The notes under the pieces: model-generated
Seen by the model: the letters and a program-made list of their open reading frames with translations, nothing else
The model's database searches: none
Told to the model about the DNA's origin: nothing
Position numbers and translations under genes: made by a program
Origin: Xenopus tropicalis
Lineage: Eukaryota; Chordata; Amphibia; Anura; Pipidae
Direction of reading: 5' to 3'
Assembly: GCF_000004195.4 (NCBI RefSeq)
Contig: NC_030677.2
Location: 102,204,829 to 102,268,828, forward strand
Length of the DNA: 64,000 nucleotides
Shown here: piece after piece, positions 10,978-20,646 of the stretch
Layout of the letters: every line of letters begins with the position of its first letter
How positions within the stretch are numbered: the stretch's first letter is position 1

Positions 10978-12452
10978 ATGCAGTATTGCATTCAACGTAA
11001 ATATCAAAAAAGATTTATTATGTATTCAAAAAAGTATGTTTCTGCTCTTCAGAGATATTCTATACTTAATATACACTTTAAAAAACACATCATCTATTCT
11101 GAAAAAGAGGTTTGTCCTTTATAATTCTCAACTTGGAAAATTATGTTTTTGTCTCTTAAAGAATTGCTAGAATTGCTGCCTGTTGTTTACTATTGAGTTA
11201 AATGATAATCACATGAAAGTGACAACAGTTTCTGGCTTGTCTGGTAATTTGTCAAAAAGTTAAAAATGTTTTTTGTTGTGAGCATTATTGGTGGGGCTTT
11301 ATGGCATTTTACATTCAACTGAACAGAAGGGACTAGATGCTTTTGCATGTGTTTTTCAGCAAAAGCCTAAAATGCATGTTGTGCGCCATAAACCCATAAC
11401 TATAAGCTCCGTAAGATATCATAGAAGATAGCTGTATAGGAAATGTCATCTAGCCATTTAGAGGTAGTTGGTGCAGTAGCATCCAGCAAATGATGGTAGT
11501 TTTCTCTGAATAGTATAGAAGAGGTCTAAACTTTATGTCTACATTATTGGTAGGAAAAACATCATCCACCAGACATTTGATAATTCTAAGCAAGTACTTA
11601 TTTATACTTGGGAAAGCATGGGAAACCATCCAACAAACCACATCTCAGGCATATTAGAGACTAAATTTTCCCAGTACTATGTAATCTAGATTAATAAAAT
11701 ATAAAATATATATATATATATATATCCCTATAGTAACTAAAAAACTACCTGGAATATACCTTGATAGTTAGTGACAAATCCATACGATGTATTACTAAGG
11801 AGCTAAGTAGGTATAAATAGGCTTAAAGGCGTATAGCCAGGACTTTCATTGTTTGCCTCTACATTAATCAAGGAAATTGGTATGTATGGGCAACATAAGT
11901 GAGGCTCCTTGCCCCCCTAAATGGTTAGTGTTACCAATTCCATGTGACAGAGGTCATTCCCTTAATGTATAAGCCCACGTGAGCATTGTCTGAATAGTGA
12001 AGCCACCCTCTTCCTCAGATCCAATAAAGTTCTCTTGGGAGACTATCAGGGAGTGGATATTTGGAACAGGGCAAAGAGTTTATGACTTCTTGGAATTCTT
12101 CTGCAGTTATTGAAATATCTGGGTATCTCAAGTGACCCAGGGATGGAACTGGACAAAAGGACAGATTCAAGGACATCATTACATTCTGTTTGGCTGTATT
12201 GTATAGTAATCTGATGCAAATTTGAAAACAATTTGTGAAATTTAAGAATTATTGGTCTTATTTTTGTATGCAGTCTATGTTCAATGTGTGCATCATAATA
12301 ATAATAATAATAATTTGTAGAAGAAAATAAAACACAGATCACTGACCCAGGAAATTAAGGTTTCCTTGACCTTAAATAATTTTGAATACTATAAAGCATT
12401 ATTGATGTTTCAAACCAAATGTGGAAACATTACATATATATATTATATATAT
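10978..12452. other. mostly unique sequence with simple repeats
   Basis: It contains a TA tract (about 11706-11726), an ATA tract (12295-12316), and a TATAAATAG (11812-11820) followed about 210 bp later by AATAAAG (12023-12029). That pairing could be a decayed LTR, but no ends were found. Confidence 0.4.
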
Positions 12453-12652
12453 AGATTGTAAGCTCTATGGGGCAGGGACCTCCTTCCTCTTGTGTCTTTG
12501 ACTCTTAACTTATTGCAGCTGTATTTATCTTGTATCTATCTGTATTTATTGTTATACTTTGTATTTATCTATTATTATCTAATTAACACCCTGTTTGTAT
12601 TAATGTATTCTACTGTACAGCGCTGCGTACATAAGTAGCGCTTTATAAATAA
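12453..12652 (+). mobile_element. 3' tail of an L2-type LINE or its SINE partner
   Basis: It begins AGATTGTAAGCTCTATGGGG and ends TACAGCGCTGCGTACATAAG...AGCGCTTTATAAATAAA, followed by an ATAC microsatellite. The same start and end words occur in the L2 copy near 28495-28760 and, inverted, in the SINE at 20318-20646. The 5' part has been lost. Confidence 0.7.
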
Positions 12653-12933
12653 AGATATACATACATACATATATATTTTGTTTAGCTTCTGGAGCATATG
12701 AAGCACTAAAGCATTTTTACAATTTAAATATGATTTCATATGTTTATTTTGGGGACCTTTGCAACTGATCATGTCCAAAAAGTAAAATATAAATGTTGCC
12801 ATAAAAAGACATCCTAGCAGCTAAAGAGCAAAGTGTATTTATATATGAAGAAATAAGCAGTACAGAAAACCCTGGGTGTCACAAAGTCAAGAGAAAAGAA
12901 AATGTCTACATGACTTTGTGTAAGGAGTAGTAC

Positions 12934-13071
12934 CGCGCCGAAGAGAGGTGCGCGCAGGAGCGCGCTGTACAGTAGGAGGCCGGGGACCGGCGCGCGTTCC
13001 TACCTTCAGGCGCGCCGGTCCCCGGCCTCCTACTGTACAGCGCGCTCCTGCGCGCACCTCTCTTCGGCGCG
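12934..13071. repeat. perfect 62-bp GC-rich inverted repeat inside the LTR
   Basis: Arms 12934-12995 and 13010-13071 are exact reverse complements separated by 14 bases. The sequence is dominated by GCGCGC and GGCCGGGGACC words. The short frames on both strands here encode the same peptide because of the symmetry and are not genes. Confidence 0.95.
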
Positions 13072-13297
13072 TCCCGACGCGCAATGGCAAGGGGCGCGCG
13101 CGCGCATGCGCAATAGCTTTACAATCTCCTGGCGCTGCGCGATGACCTCATCGGACGCGCTGACGTCACTATGGCGTCAAATTCAAACCTTAAAAGCGGT
13201 TCCTTGCTTGTTTTCCTTGCCCAAGCTGGTCCTGATTTCCTGGTGCCTTGCTAAGCTGTATTATATCTGATTCTCTGGTTTTTGACTTCCTGCCTGA

Positions 13298-13430
13298 CTT
13301 TTGACTACGATCCTTGCCGCCTGCCACTGACCTTTGCCTGACTTTCTACTACGATCCTTGCCGCCTGCCACTGACCTTTGCCTGACTTTCTACTACGATC
13401 CTTGCCGCCTGCCACTGACCCTTGCCTGAC
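13298..13430 (+). repeat. 44-bp tandem repeat, about 3 copies
   Basis: The unit starts GACCTTTGCCTGACTTTCTA and ends CGCCTGCCACT. The copies are nearly identical and lie in the transcribed leader part of the solo LTR. Confidence 0.9.
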
Positions 13431-13633
13431 AACGACTCAGATTTCATCTTAACCCTTGGTACCGCGTTGAAAAACCTTGGCCGTAAGTAGGATCCCTGCC
13501 TCTCCCGCCGCAGAAAGTCCGGGGCCCCAAAAGGGCGTCAGTGAACACCGGGGTCGGCAGGGCTCTCCTGCCTACCTAAGGGGTTATTCCGGGCAGTTAC
13601 CGGGCTCCTAAGCATACAGACTGTAACACTTTG

Positions 13634-14308
13634 CTTTAGAGCACAGGAGAATGGTACTTTCAAAGCAAAGCTATTGCACATGTTCACACCAATTGGAACC
13701 TTTCAGTACACTATGTTGAGAATCTCCCAACTGTGACATGCACAGCTTTGGCAAAAGTGGGTGATCTGCAAGAGGAGGCTTAAAAGATTTACCCTGTAAT
13801 GCCTGCTGCACATTTCATTAACAATGTATTAACTTGTTTAGAGCATAACAATAGATTGTTAAAGCCTAGAGATAACCTTCAGGCAAAAATACAATGCAAG
13901 AAAAATTGGTCTCACAATGAACTTTCTTTGACATTAATATTACTTCAAACATACAAGATCCAGTGAATAAAAACAAAGATTGGAACACACCTGACATTTT
14001 CACAAAACCCCCTTTTAAACTCTATTTTCTTTTAAATAAGATTTTTTTGTAATTGCTCTTACAGTGTTACACAAAGTGAAGAATCTCTGTATTGCCTCAC
14101 AAGCTTAGAATTAAAGATACAGTATATCCCCTTGTTTAACATGAGTTCAATAAAAAGGACTCAAGATGGCAACCTGGGTGCAGAATTCTGCATTTTTAAA
14201 GGAGGTAAAAACAGATGTGGTGATGGATTGGGGGGGGGGGACTGGGGGAGGGAAGGTTTCTTCTTCTTTAATGATGGTTAGGATCCAGGGATGCTGCCTT
14301 TAAAGTTA
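13634..14308. other. no recognised element
   Basis: A G11 run lies at about 14230-14240. No coding frame or repeat ends were seen. Confidence 0.45.
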
Positions 14309-14884
14309 CCGTATATACTCGAGTATAAGCCGATCCGAATATAAGCCGAGGTACCTAATTTTACCTAAGAAAACTGGAAAAATGTATTGACTCGAGTATA
14401 AGCCTAGGGTGGGAAACGCAGCCGCTACTGCTAAGTTTCAATAATCAAAATAAATACCAATAAAATTACATTAAATGAGTGGGGTATGTCTTTTTAAATA
14501 TTTATTTAAACAGTAAACTAGCTCTGTAAGTGGAGAAGAGGGTCAACAAAAACAATATGGTATCAATAATGAAACCTTAAGAGTACCACCCCCTTAGCTC
14601 AATCAGCAACCAAGCTAAAACACAAAGAGTTAAAATCCTTCAAAACCATATATAGTTTATATAGAATATAAAGTGAAATGTCTAGTGCAGAATGGGACAG
14701 GTGAGGATGGTAGATGAAGATCAATTTGGGAGCGGCACAGGGCACTGGAGGGTCTGGTTGCGGGAGGCCTAATAAGCACACAAAGGACAGAGGGTGCTAG
14801 TCTGGAGGGACCCATGGCACCCGACTCGAGTATAAGCCGAGTTTTTGGGTGCTGAAAAACTAGGCTTATACTCGAGCATATAGC
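14309..14884. mobile_element. DNA transposon remnant with TATACTCGAGTATAAGCC ends
   Basis: The left end reads TATATACTCGAGTATAAGCC; the right end, read inward, TATATGCTCGAGTATAAGCC. Further copies of ACTCGAGTATAAGCC lie inside, near 14391 and 14823. This repeat is common in several vertebrates, but I am not certain of its superfamily. The interior holds no transposase frame. Confidence 0.65.
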
Positions 14885-15104
14885 TCATTTCTATATATAA
14901 ATAGGGGCCATATTTCAAAAGTTGGTTTGTGAAATCTTTTAGCTGAAATCCATATGCTGTTTGCAGGTATGTTTTAATATCTTGAACTTTTATCACCATT
15001 TATAAGTTTTTGTAAAACAAATTCTGTTGCAGGGTAGACCCCTTCATCCCTAGAGAATCCAAACGCTATGAATACAACCTTTAAAATCTTATTTGGTGAG
15101 ACCA

Positions 15105-15430
15105 AGCGGCTGATTTACTAATCCACGAATCCAAATCCAAATGGGAAAAATTTGGATTGGAAAACGAACATTTTGCGACTTTTTCGTAGCCGTTACGACT
15201 TGCGCGAATTGTCGCGACTTTTTCATAGCCATTACAAATTTCGTGAATTGTCGCGACTTTTTCATAGCCATTATGACTTTCGTGAATTGTCGCGACTTTT
15301 TCATAGCCATTACGACTTTCGTGAATTGTCGTATTGAGCGCTCGAAAAAGTCGCAAAATACCGATCATTACGAAAAATACGCATTCGGACGCTTTTAGGA
15401 CGTTCGTGGATTAGTAAATGTGCCCCCTAG
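15105..15430. mobile_element. palindromic MITE, CTGATTTACT family, copy 2
   Basis: The left end is GCGGCTGATTTACTAATCCA and the right end is GGATTAGTAAATGTGCCCCC followed by CTAG. It carries about four degenerate copies of a 34-bp unit around CGCGACTTTTTCATAGCCAT. The parallel short frames here on both strands come from these repeats. Confidence 0.75.
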
Positions 15431-15632
15431 TGATGAGCGAATCTGTCTCGTTTCGATTCGCCCCAAAATTTGCAAATCTTTCAATAGATAAAATTTTGTG
15501 AAACGCGTGACAATTTTTTGTCACATGCCAGATTTTCACACTGGGAATTTTGTCACCTCTTTCACAAAACAATCCACCACTGGCAAAATGTGGAAATTTG
15601 CCACGAATTCAAATGATTTCGCCCATCACTAG
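15428..15632. mobile_element. MITE, GTGATGAGCGAA family, full-length copy
   Basis: It starts TAGTGATGAGCGAATCTG and ends TTCGCCCATCACTA. The termini are inverted and bounded by TA. It abuts the preceding palindromic MITE with no spacer, sharing the CTAG. Confidence 0.85.
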
Positions 15633-15648
15633 TCCGACCATTCTGCCA

Positions 15649-16090
15649 TTTTCAATGAAGCCAATATTAAATGGGACCACTCGATGTACTTCCAAAGTGT
15701 CCATGCCACCTCCCACTGACTAATGGAGCCTGACACAGCTGTTTAGGTCAATTTGGAAATGCTGTAATACGTGTAGAACCAACCTTAACTTAAAGAGATA
15801 TGGTTCAATGGTGCCCTAGGCAAATTCCAGTGCAGATTAAATTAATCACTTCTTAGGCAAAAAGTCATGAAAAAAACCCTGATAATTAACATTGTTTTTT
15901 AATTGATTCCCCTTTGGTTGTCTTGGGATTAGTCATGAATGGCTACAGGCTATTGGTGAAGTGTAAAGGATAAAAATAAAAAGATCACCTCACTAAACAA
16001 TTAGGTTTTGGCCCACCATGGGGTGGGCCAAAACCTAATTGTTTAGTGAGGTGATCTTTTTCAATGAAGCCAATATTAAATGGGACCACT
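15649..16090. repeat. 33-bp direct repeat bracketing a segment
   Basis: TTTTCAATGAAGCCAATATT... occurs at 15649-15681 and again at 16058-16090. The second copy overlaps the end of the right arm of the hairpin at 15978-16061, so hairpin and duplication are probably products of one event. Confidence 0.85.
15978..16061. repeat. perfect 40-bp hairpin, 4-base loop
   Basis: Arms 15978-16017 and 16022-16061 are exact reverse complements around ATGG. The left arm starts AAAAAGATCACCTCACTAAA. Confidence 0.95.
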
Positions 16091-16184
16091 ACTTCAGACA
16101 TCCTCAGTCTTTCTGTTTTGTGACCCTGAACCCTGAGCAAAATGTATCTTTTCTGTGCCATCTCTTATGATTAAATTCAACTGC

Positions 16185-16222
16185 ATTATTATTATTATTA
16201 TTATTATTACTATTATTATTAA
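16185..16222. repeat. ATT microsatellite
   Basis: ATT units with one interruption, just left of the 70-bp hairpin. Confidence 0.9.
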
Positions 16223-16263
16223 TGTCTATGAAGATTTTCATTCATCCAGGTCATGGTATATCT

Positions 16264-16406
16264 AGTATAAATAAATTTAAAGCAACTGGACTTGTTAAGT
16301 AATCATTGAATGAACTTTTGTACGGAAGAATAATAGTTATTCTTCCGTACAAAAGTTAGTTCAATGATTACTTAACAAGTCCAGTTGCTTTAAATGTATT
16401 TATACT
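16264..16406. repeat. 70-bp hairpin, 3-base loop
   Basis: Arms 16264-16333 and 16337-16406 pair with three mismatches. The left arm starts AGTATAAATAAATTTAAAGC and the centre is GAATAATAGTTATTC. Confidence 0.93.
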
Positions 16407-16414
16407 TGATATTA

Positions 16415-16470
16415 TTATTAATATAAATTTATAAAGTGCCAACATAATTGTGCTGGGGATAATATTCCAT
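16415..16470 (-). mobile_element. short L2/SINE-type tail fragment
   Basis: TTTATAAAGTGCCAACATAA is the reverse of the ...TTGGCGCTTTATAAA tail seen in the L2 and SINE copies. Only the tail remains. Confidence 0.45.
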
Positions 16471-18169
16471 AACTTTTAATATAAATTTAATCTTTTCATT
16501 TAATTTATATTGTGGCTTATATACCAAATGGGATAATCTGATAGGAGCCACACAGGCTTTCATTCAAAAACAGGATCATCAGCCCTTCTAACCTCATCCT
16601 CTTGTGCCTACATGAGTACCTCTGTACTACTTACAGTGCCACCACTATTCTGTGATCAAAGGTAGACATGTCTCTTGCTGACCCAGGGGGTATAGCAAAT
16701 TCCTCTGAGCTAAATGCCACCTTGAATACAGGAAGAGGTATGATCATGACAGCTTTTTTTTCAAATAAATGTTAGAACTGTAACATAGCGTAAAACAATG
16801 TTCCTCTAAATGTAATACATGTATGTATGTATGTATGAATGTATGTATTTATGTGACAGGAAGCCCAACCTACAGTCCTACATCTGAGTCCTGAATCTAC
16901 TTGTACTATAAGTTATAAATACTGATTTTACCATTGGCTAAACTCTATTAGAATATGAGACAGAATATCTCCAGAATGTCAAGTATTGGTGAAATCCACC
17001 CTTTCAGCACCCTCCCAGGGCTGTAGGGTTAATAGCACTGAATATATAAATCAAATAAACAAATAAAAGGTACAGATAATTCCAGTGCTTAAATTGGGTT
17101 CCAGTGCTGTCATCAACTAGCTCTTTTTAATAAATCCTGTATCAAGTGTTAAATTATAACACACATTTATACAGTGAGGAAGAACTATGATTGTGCCAGT
17201 CAAACAGCATAGAATGATGCAACAGGGCAGGAAGCTGTAAAGGAGGGAGTGGGACTGGCCAATAATGGCCAATAATGTTGCCTTTCTTCCAGGGAACGCT
17301 CGTTATAAGACAGAACTAAGACATTCACATCTTTTACCTACTTCACTCTAGGTTGGTATTATTATGGTTTCGAGACCAGTTTATAAATATAACTGTAAGA
17401 CAAACAAACAAGAAAAAGCAAATACCCAGGAATAAACAAAATCATCAAGTGAAAAACCTAAATTGCAAACAAACGTAAAAGGCACAAATTACACGTTTTT
17501 TTTATAAAGCAGTTTGATGGCCTTTGTCTCTTCTGCCTACGCTCCTTTCACACCTGCAAGGCTCCAGAAATCAGTAACACACACAAAGATTGCATGCAGA
17601 GCAGCTACAAACAGTAGAAACTTTCACGTAAGTCTTGGATGGTTAAGAGGTAAGCACACCCAACGCCTTGTTTTTTTTATTTAATAATAGCACAGTGAAA
17701 GGTTAAAAAAAGCAGCTAAACCAGTTATCTACTGTTAAATAAACTGGAATCAACCCTTTCACTAACAGACAATAAAGATCCAATAAGCAGCTGCAGGGAA
17801 GGTTTAATACGTCTTAGCAAACAAAATAAAGCTGTAAGTAGCGCACGCGAGGGCCAGAGTACTAAAGAAACACAGCAAAAGAATTCATAGAATATTTGCA
17901 AAAACAGTTTACCCTAAAAAAACTTTGTAAATGAAATATATAAGTTCTGCTGCTGTCCTTATCTGTGAGTGCCATGATCTTATTTCTGGGTTGATTTCAC
18001 GACTTAAATGACACCAGTATTTTACACCCACTCTAGACCTGGTGTAAATCACAAAAGTAAATTGGAGAAATTCCGATGAGTAAAAAGCAATGTCTGTTAA
18101 AACTTCTTTTTATTCTCGATTTTTACACTCTTGTGTATATGTTTATACATAGTGCACAATGGTGTTTAA
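16471..18169. other. no recognised element
   Basis: It contains a GTAT/GTATGTAT microsatellite (16819-16853). The rest is AT-rich with no usable frame. Confidence 0.45.
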
Positions 18170-19220
18170 GTGGAGATTAAGTGGAGACACAATATCATAA
18201 AACCGCAACCCAGGTTTCTTACCTGCGGCTCACCATCTGGCCCAACATGTGAAGGAGTGGCTGATCACCCACATGGACCATCCTCCTGTCAACGCACAAA
18301 CAAACACAAAGAAATAACAGCATTTAGTGAGCCAAACAGCCCAGAGATCCCTTGATCTTACATACAGTGCAAATTTATGGCCATTTATAAACATTTTGCT
18401 GTACAACCACCTGTATGGAATGAAGACCCCTTCAAACACCCCTAGACTAGCAGTGCTGGCTGCATGTAATTGCAAAAATGCATAGACTTCTACCTGCCAA
18501 TTGTCACCTCGCTAAAACCGTGCCAATCTGGAAAGAGTCAGTACTGAAATCCTCCAGTTTCACCCCCACGGCCTGTAAACCCATATGCAATACTTTACCG
18601 AATTAGAACTGCATTAATGGGCTACCATCCTCATTAAACAAGCATGAAGTGTTTGGTTGTGTATAAACTCCTTCATCAGATCCTCTACACCAGGCAAGTT
18701 GAACAAGATGTGCATATCCTTCTCAACCACCACTACCATTTTTTTCTCTTCTGCCAACAATACTATGTACAAAATCAAAGCGTCTCGTCTGTCCTTCCTG
18801 CTCTTGAAACCGCCTGCTGTTGCCACCATTTTTCCAACACTTTACCATATGCCACCCAAATGGACTAGGCTACTGACGCCTTAACAAATTCCATTAGTCA
18901 CCGTTTTCAAGCCGCCACAAAAGACTTGGGAAAGGGGTCCTCTGCTGGTGGCACCTGCCTATATCGCTCCCGCTGATAGCAAAAGAAGGCATTTGTTGAT
19001 ACACTACATGACACCCTAATTATTCAAGACAAAGACAATCCACCTGTCCCTCAACTCCCTTTCCTAGATGAACATGGGGAACAGTTCCAAGAAGACCAGA
19101 TTGCAAAGCAAACCAGCATCGACCTACTGCTGCGGCCACTAGGCTGCAAACCACTGACTTGTCAGATGTGCCCCAAAGCTCATGCTCCCTGCTGCATCAG
19201 TGTAAAGTTGCAATTCCTTC
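18170..19220 (+). pseudogene. unrecognised coding-like relic
   Basis: Less AT-rich than its surroundings and with several overlapping short frames. The plus-strand frame near 18970-19215 reads without a stop for about 75 codons after a TGA TAG pair at 18976, and includes the acidic/Pro stretch NPPVPQLPFLDEHGEQFQED and a Cys-rich end. Another stretch near 18230-18300 reads HHLAQHVKEWLITHMDHPPV. These look like pieces of one decayed protein, possibly a transposase or a retropseudogene, but I cannot match them to a family. The strand is a guess. Confidence 0.25.
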
Positions 19221-19735
19221 TATAAGCTAGAGAAATGAAGAAGATAATAATTATACATACACCAATTGATGTTTTTAACACATAAAAACTAATGGAAAAT
19301 AAAATAATAGTCATGTATAGTTGTAATTTTTCTTAAATTGATACAGTTTCAGGAATTCAAACAGTTTAGCCAGTCGCTTCCTACTTGTTAATTATAGCTG
19401 AAATTTTACTGGAAAGAAGTTACGTTTGTTGCTCAGAGGCTGATCATCCTGCAGCGCCAGGCTTCTATTAAGATATGGGAAATTAGTAATTAGTATTTGA
19501 ATGAAACAGGATATTTCTTAATTATTGCACATTAGGGAATGAATATGAATAAAATTACAGGTTACTGTTGCTGTGTTTTGCAATGCACCAATTTACTGCC
19601 AGTTTTAGGTCACAAGGTGCACAACAGTACCAGGATTACAGAATATGATTCAGCACAGAGCAATCACTAACCTGGTGCTCTAATACTCATAAATTTTCAA
19701 TTTGAAAGGATTACATTGGATCCTGAATTATGATA
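19221..19735. other. no recognised element
   Basis: AT-rich. I see neither repeat ends nor coding sequence. Confidence 0.45.
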
Positions 19736-19977
19736 CAGGTATGGTATCTGTTATCTGGAAACCTGTTATACCGGAAGGCCCCATAGACTGCATTATAAGC
19801 AAATGATTCTAATTCCAACTAAGACACAATTAATCCTTATGGGAGCATATATTGACTTTACTTAATCTTTAAATTATTTTTTAGTAGACTCAAGGTATGG
19901 AGATCCAAATTTCAGAAAGATCCCTAATCCGGAAAACCCCAGGTCCCTAACATTCTGGATAACAGGTCCCATACTTT
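19736..19977. mobile_element. MITE with GTATGGGACCTGTTATCCAGA-type ends
   Basis: The left end CAGGTATGGTATCTGTTATC and the right end, read inward, AGTATGGGACCTGTTATCCA are inverted repeats. A second inner pair follows (GGAAACCTGTTATACCGGAA against TCCGGAAAACCCCAGGTCCC). This is a very common Xenopus repeat type. It has no coding capacity. Confidence 0.75.
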
Positions 19978-20317
19978 TACAAGGCCAGTTTTAATTTAGA
20001 GCAGACAAAGCCTCAGATCTAGGCCCTTCATTAGGGTTACCACCTCTCTGATTTACTTTTGCCAGACTGAAGCGGGAGGTTCTGCTTGATTACTTCGCAT
20101 GGGAAGGTCAGTGGCAGAGATATGGACGGATTGGAGGAAAAGTTAGTTATTGAAGATGGGAGGGTTTAAAAGTAAAATACTTTAGGAAGGGGAAGAGAAG
20201 ATGGCCAATTACAAATTTTCAGGCAACTATATTGCCAGTAAATTTATAATAATAGCCCTGGGTCTAGCTGGTGCTACAGGCCCGAAGGAGCCTTTTAAGA
20301 GAAAAGCTTAAATAATG
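19978..20317. other. no recognised element
   Basis: A short spacer between the MITE and the SINE. Confidence 0.45.
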
Positions 20318-20646
20318 GTAAATACAACAATTTATTATTAACAAGGCTGAAGGGGAAATTAGTCTATATTTATATGGTGCCAACACTTATATGCATGGCT
20401 TTCCAAAGATTATACATCATTTGCATCAGTCTGCGCCCCATTGAAGCTTCTAACATTCTGCTTTCCTATCACATTCCCATACAGTGGGGTCTATTTGATA
20501 AAAAGCCTTTATGTTTTTTGGAGTGTTGGATAGAATCAGAGTACATACATGCAGACAACATGCAAATTCTTTGCAGTCAGTGCCCAGGCTAGAACTGGAC
20601 TTTTTCAAGGCAAAATTGGTACCCACTGAGCCACAGTGCTGCCCTA
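20318..20646 (-). mobile_element. tRNA-derived SINE with L2-type tail, diverged
   Basis: On the minus strand the head reads GGCAGCACTGTGGCTCAGTG (A-box region) followed by a decayed B box (AGTTCTAGCC). Then come the conserved ...AACACTCCAAAAAACATAA body and a tail with GATGCAAATGATG and TTGGCACCATATAAATA, recalling the L2 3' end. Transcription would be by Pol III if intact; the boxes are too diverged to expect activity. A head-only relative lies at 47834-47940. Confidence 0.65.

Larger units (their letters stand above)
12914..13633 (+). mobile_element. solo LTR of a gypsy element with 5-bp TSD
   Basis: The LTR runs from 12919 (TGTAAGGAG) to 13628 (CTGTAACA), 710 bp, and is flanked by the direct repeat CTTTG (12914-12918, 13629-13633). 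It has the layout of the LTR at 2933-3649: same TGTAAGGAG start, a CRE octamer TGACGTCA (13161-13168), a TTAAAAG TATA-like box near 13190 and a C/T-rich leader. U3 contains a perfect 62-bp inverted repeat, and the leader a 44-bp tandem repeat. There is no gag or pol between LTRs, so this is the product of LTR-LTR recombination. Confidence 0.88.

Noticed and set aside
11812..12029. LTR with TATAAATAG and AATAAAG
   Set aside because: No TG/CA ends or TSD could be found, so I kept it only as a remark in the spacer entry.
12887..13145. Overlapping Arg-rich frames on both strands
   Set aside because: Both encode the same peptide because the DNA is a perfect palindrome; this is not evidence of a protein.
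15081..15398. Four parallel frames with repeated peptides on both strands
   Set aside because: They come from the degenerate 34-bp repeats of a palindromic MITE.
20560..20646. Possible tRNA gene on the minus strand
   Set aside because: The A-box resemblance belongs to a SINE head; B box is decayed and no cloverleaf can be drawn.
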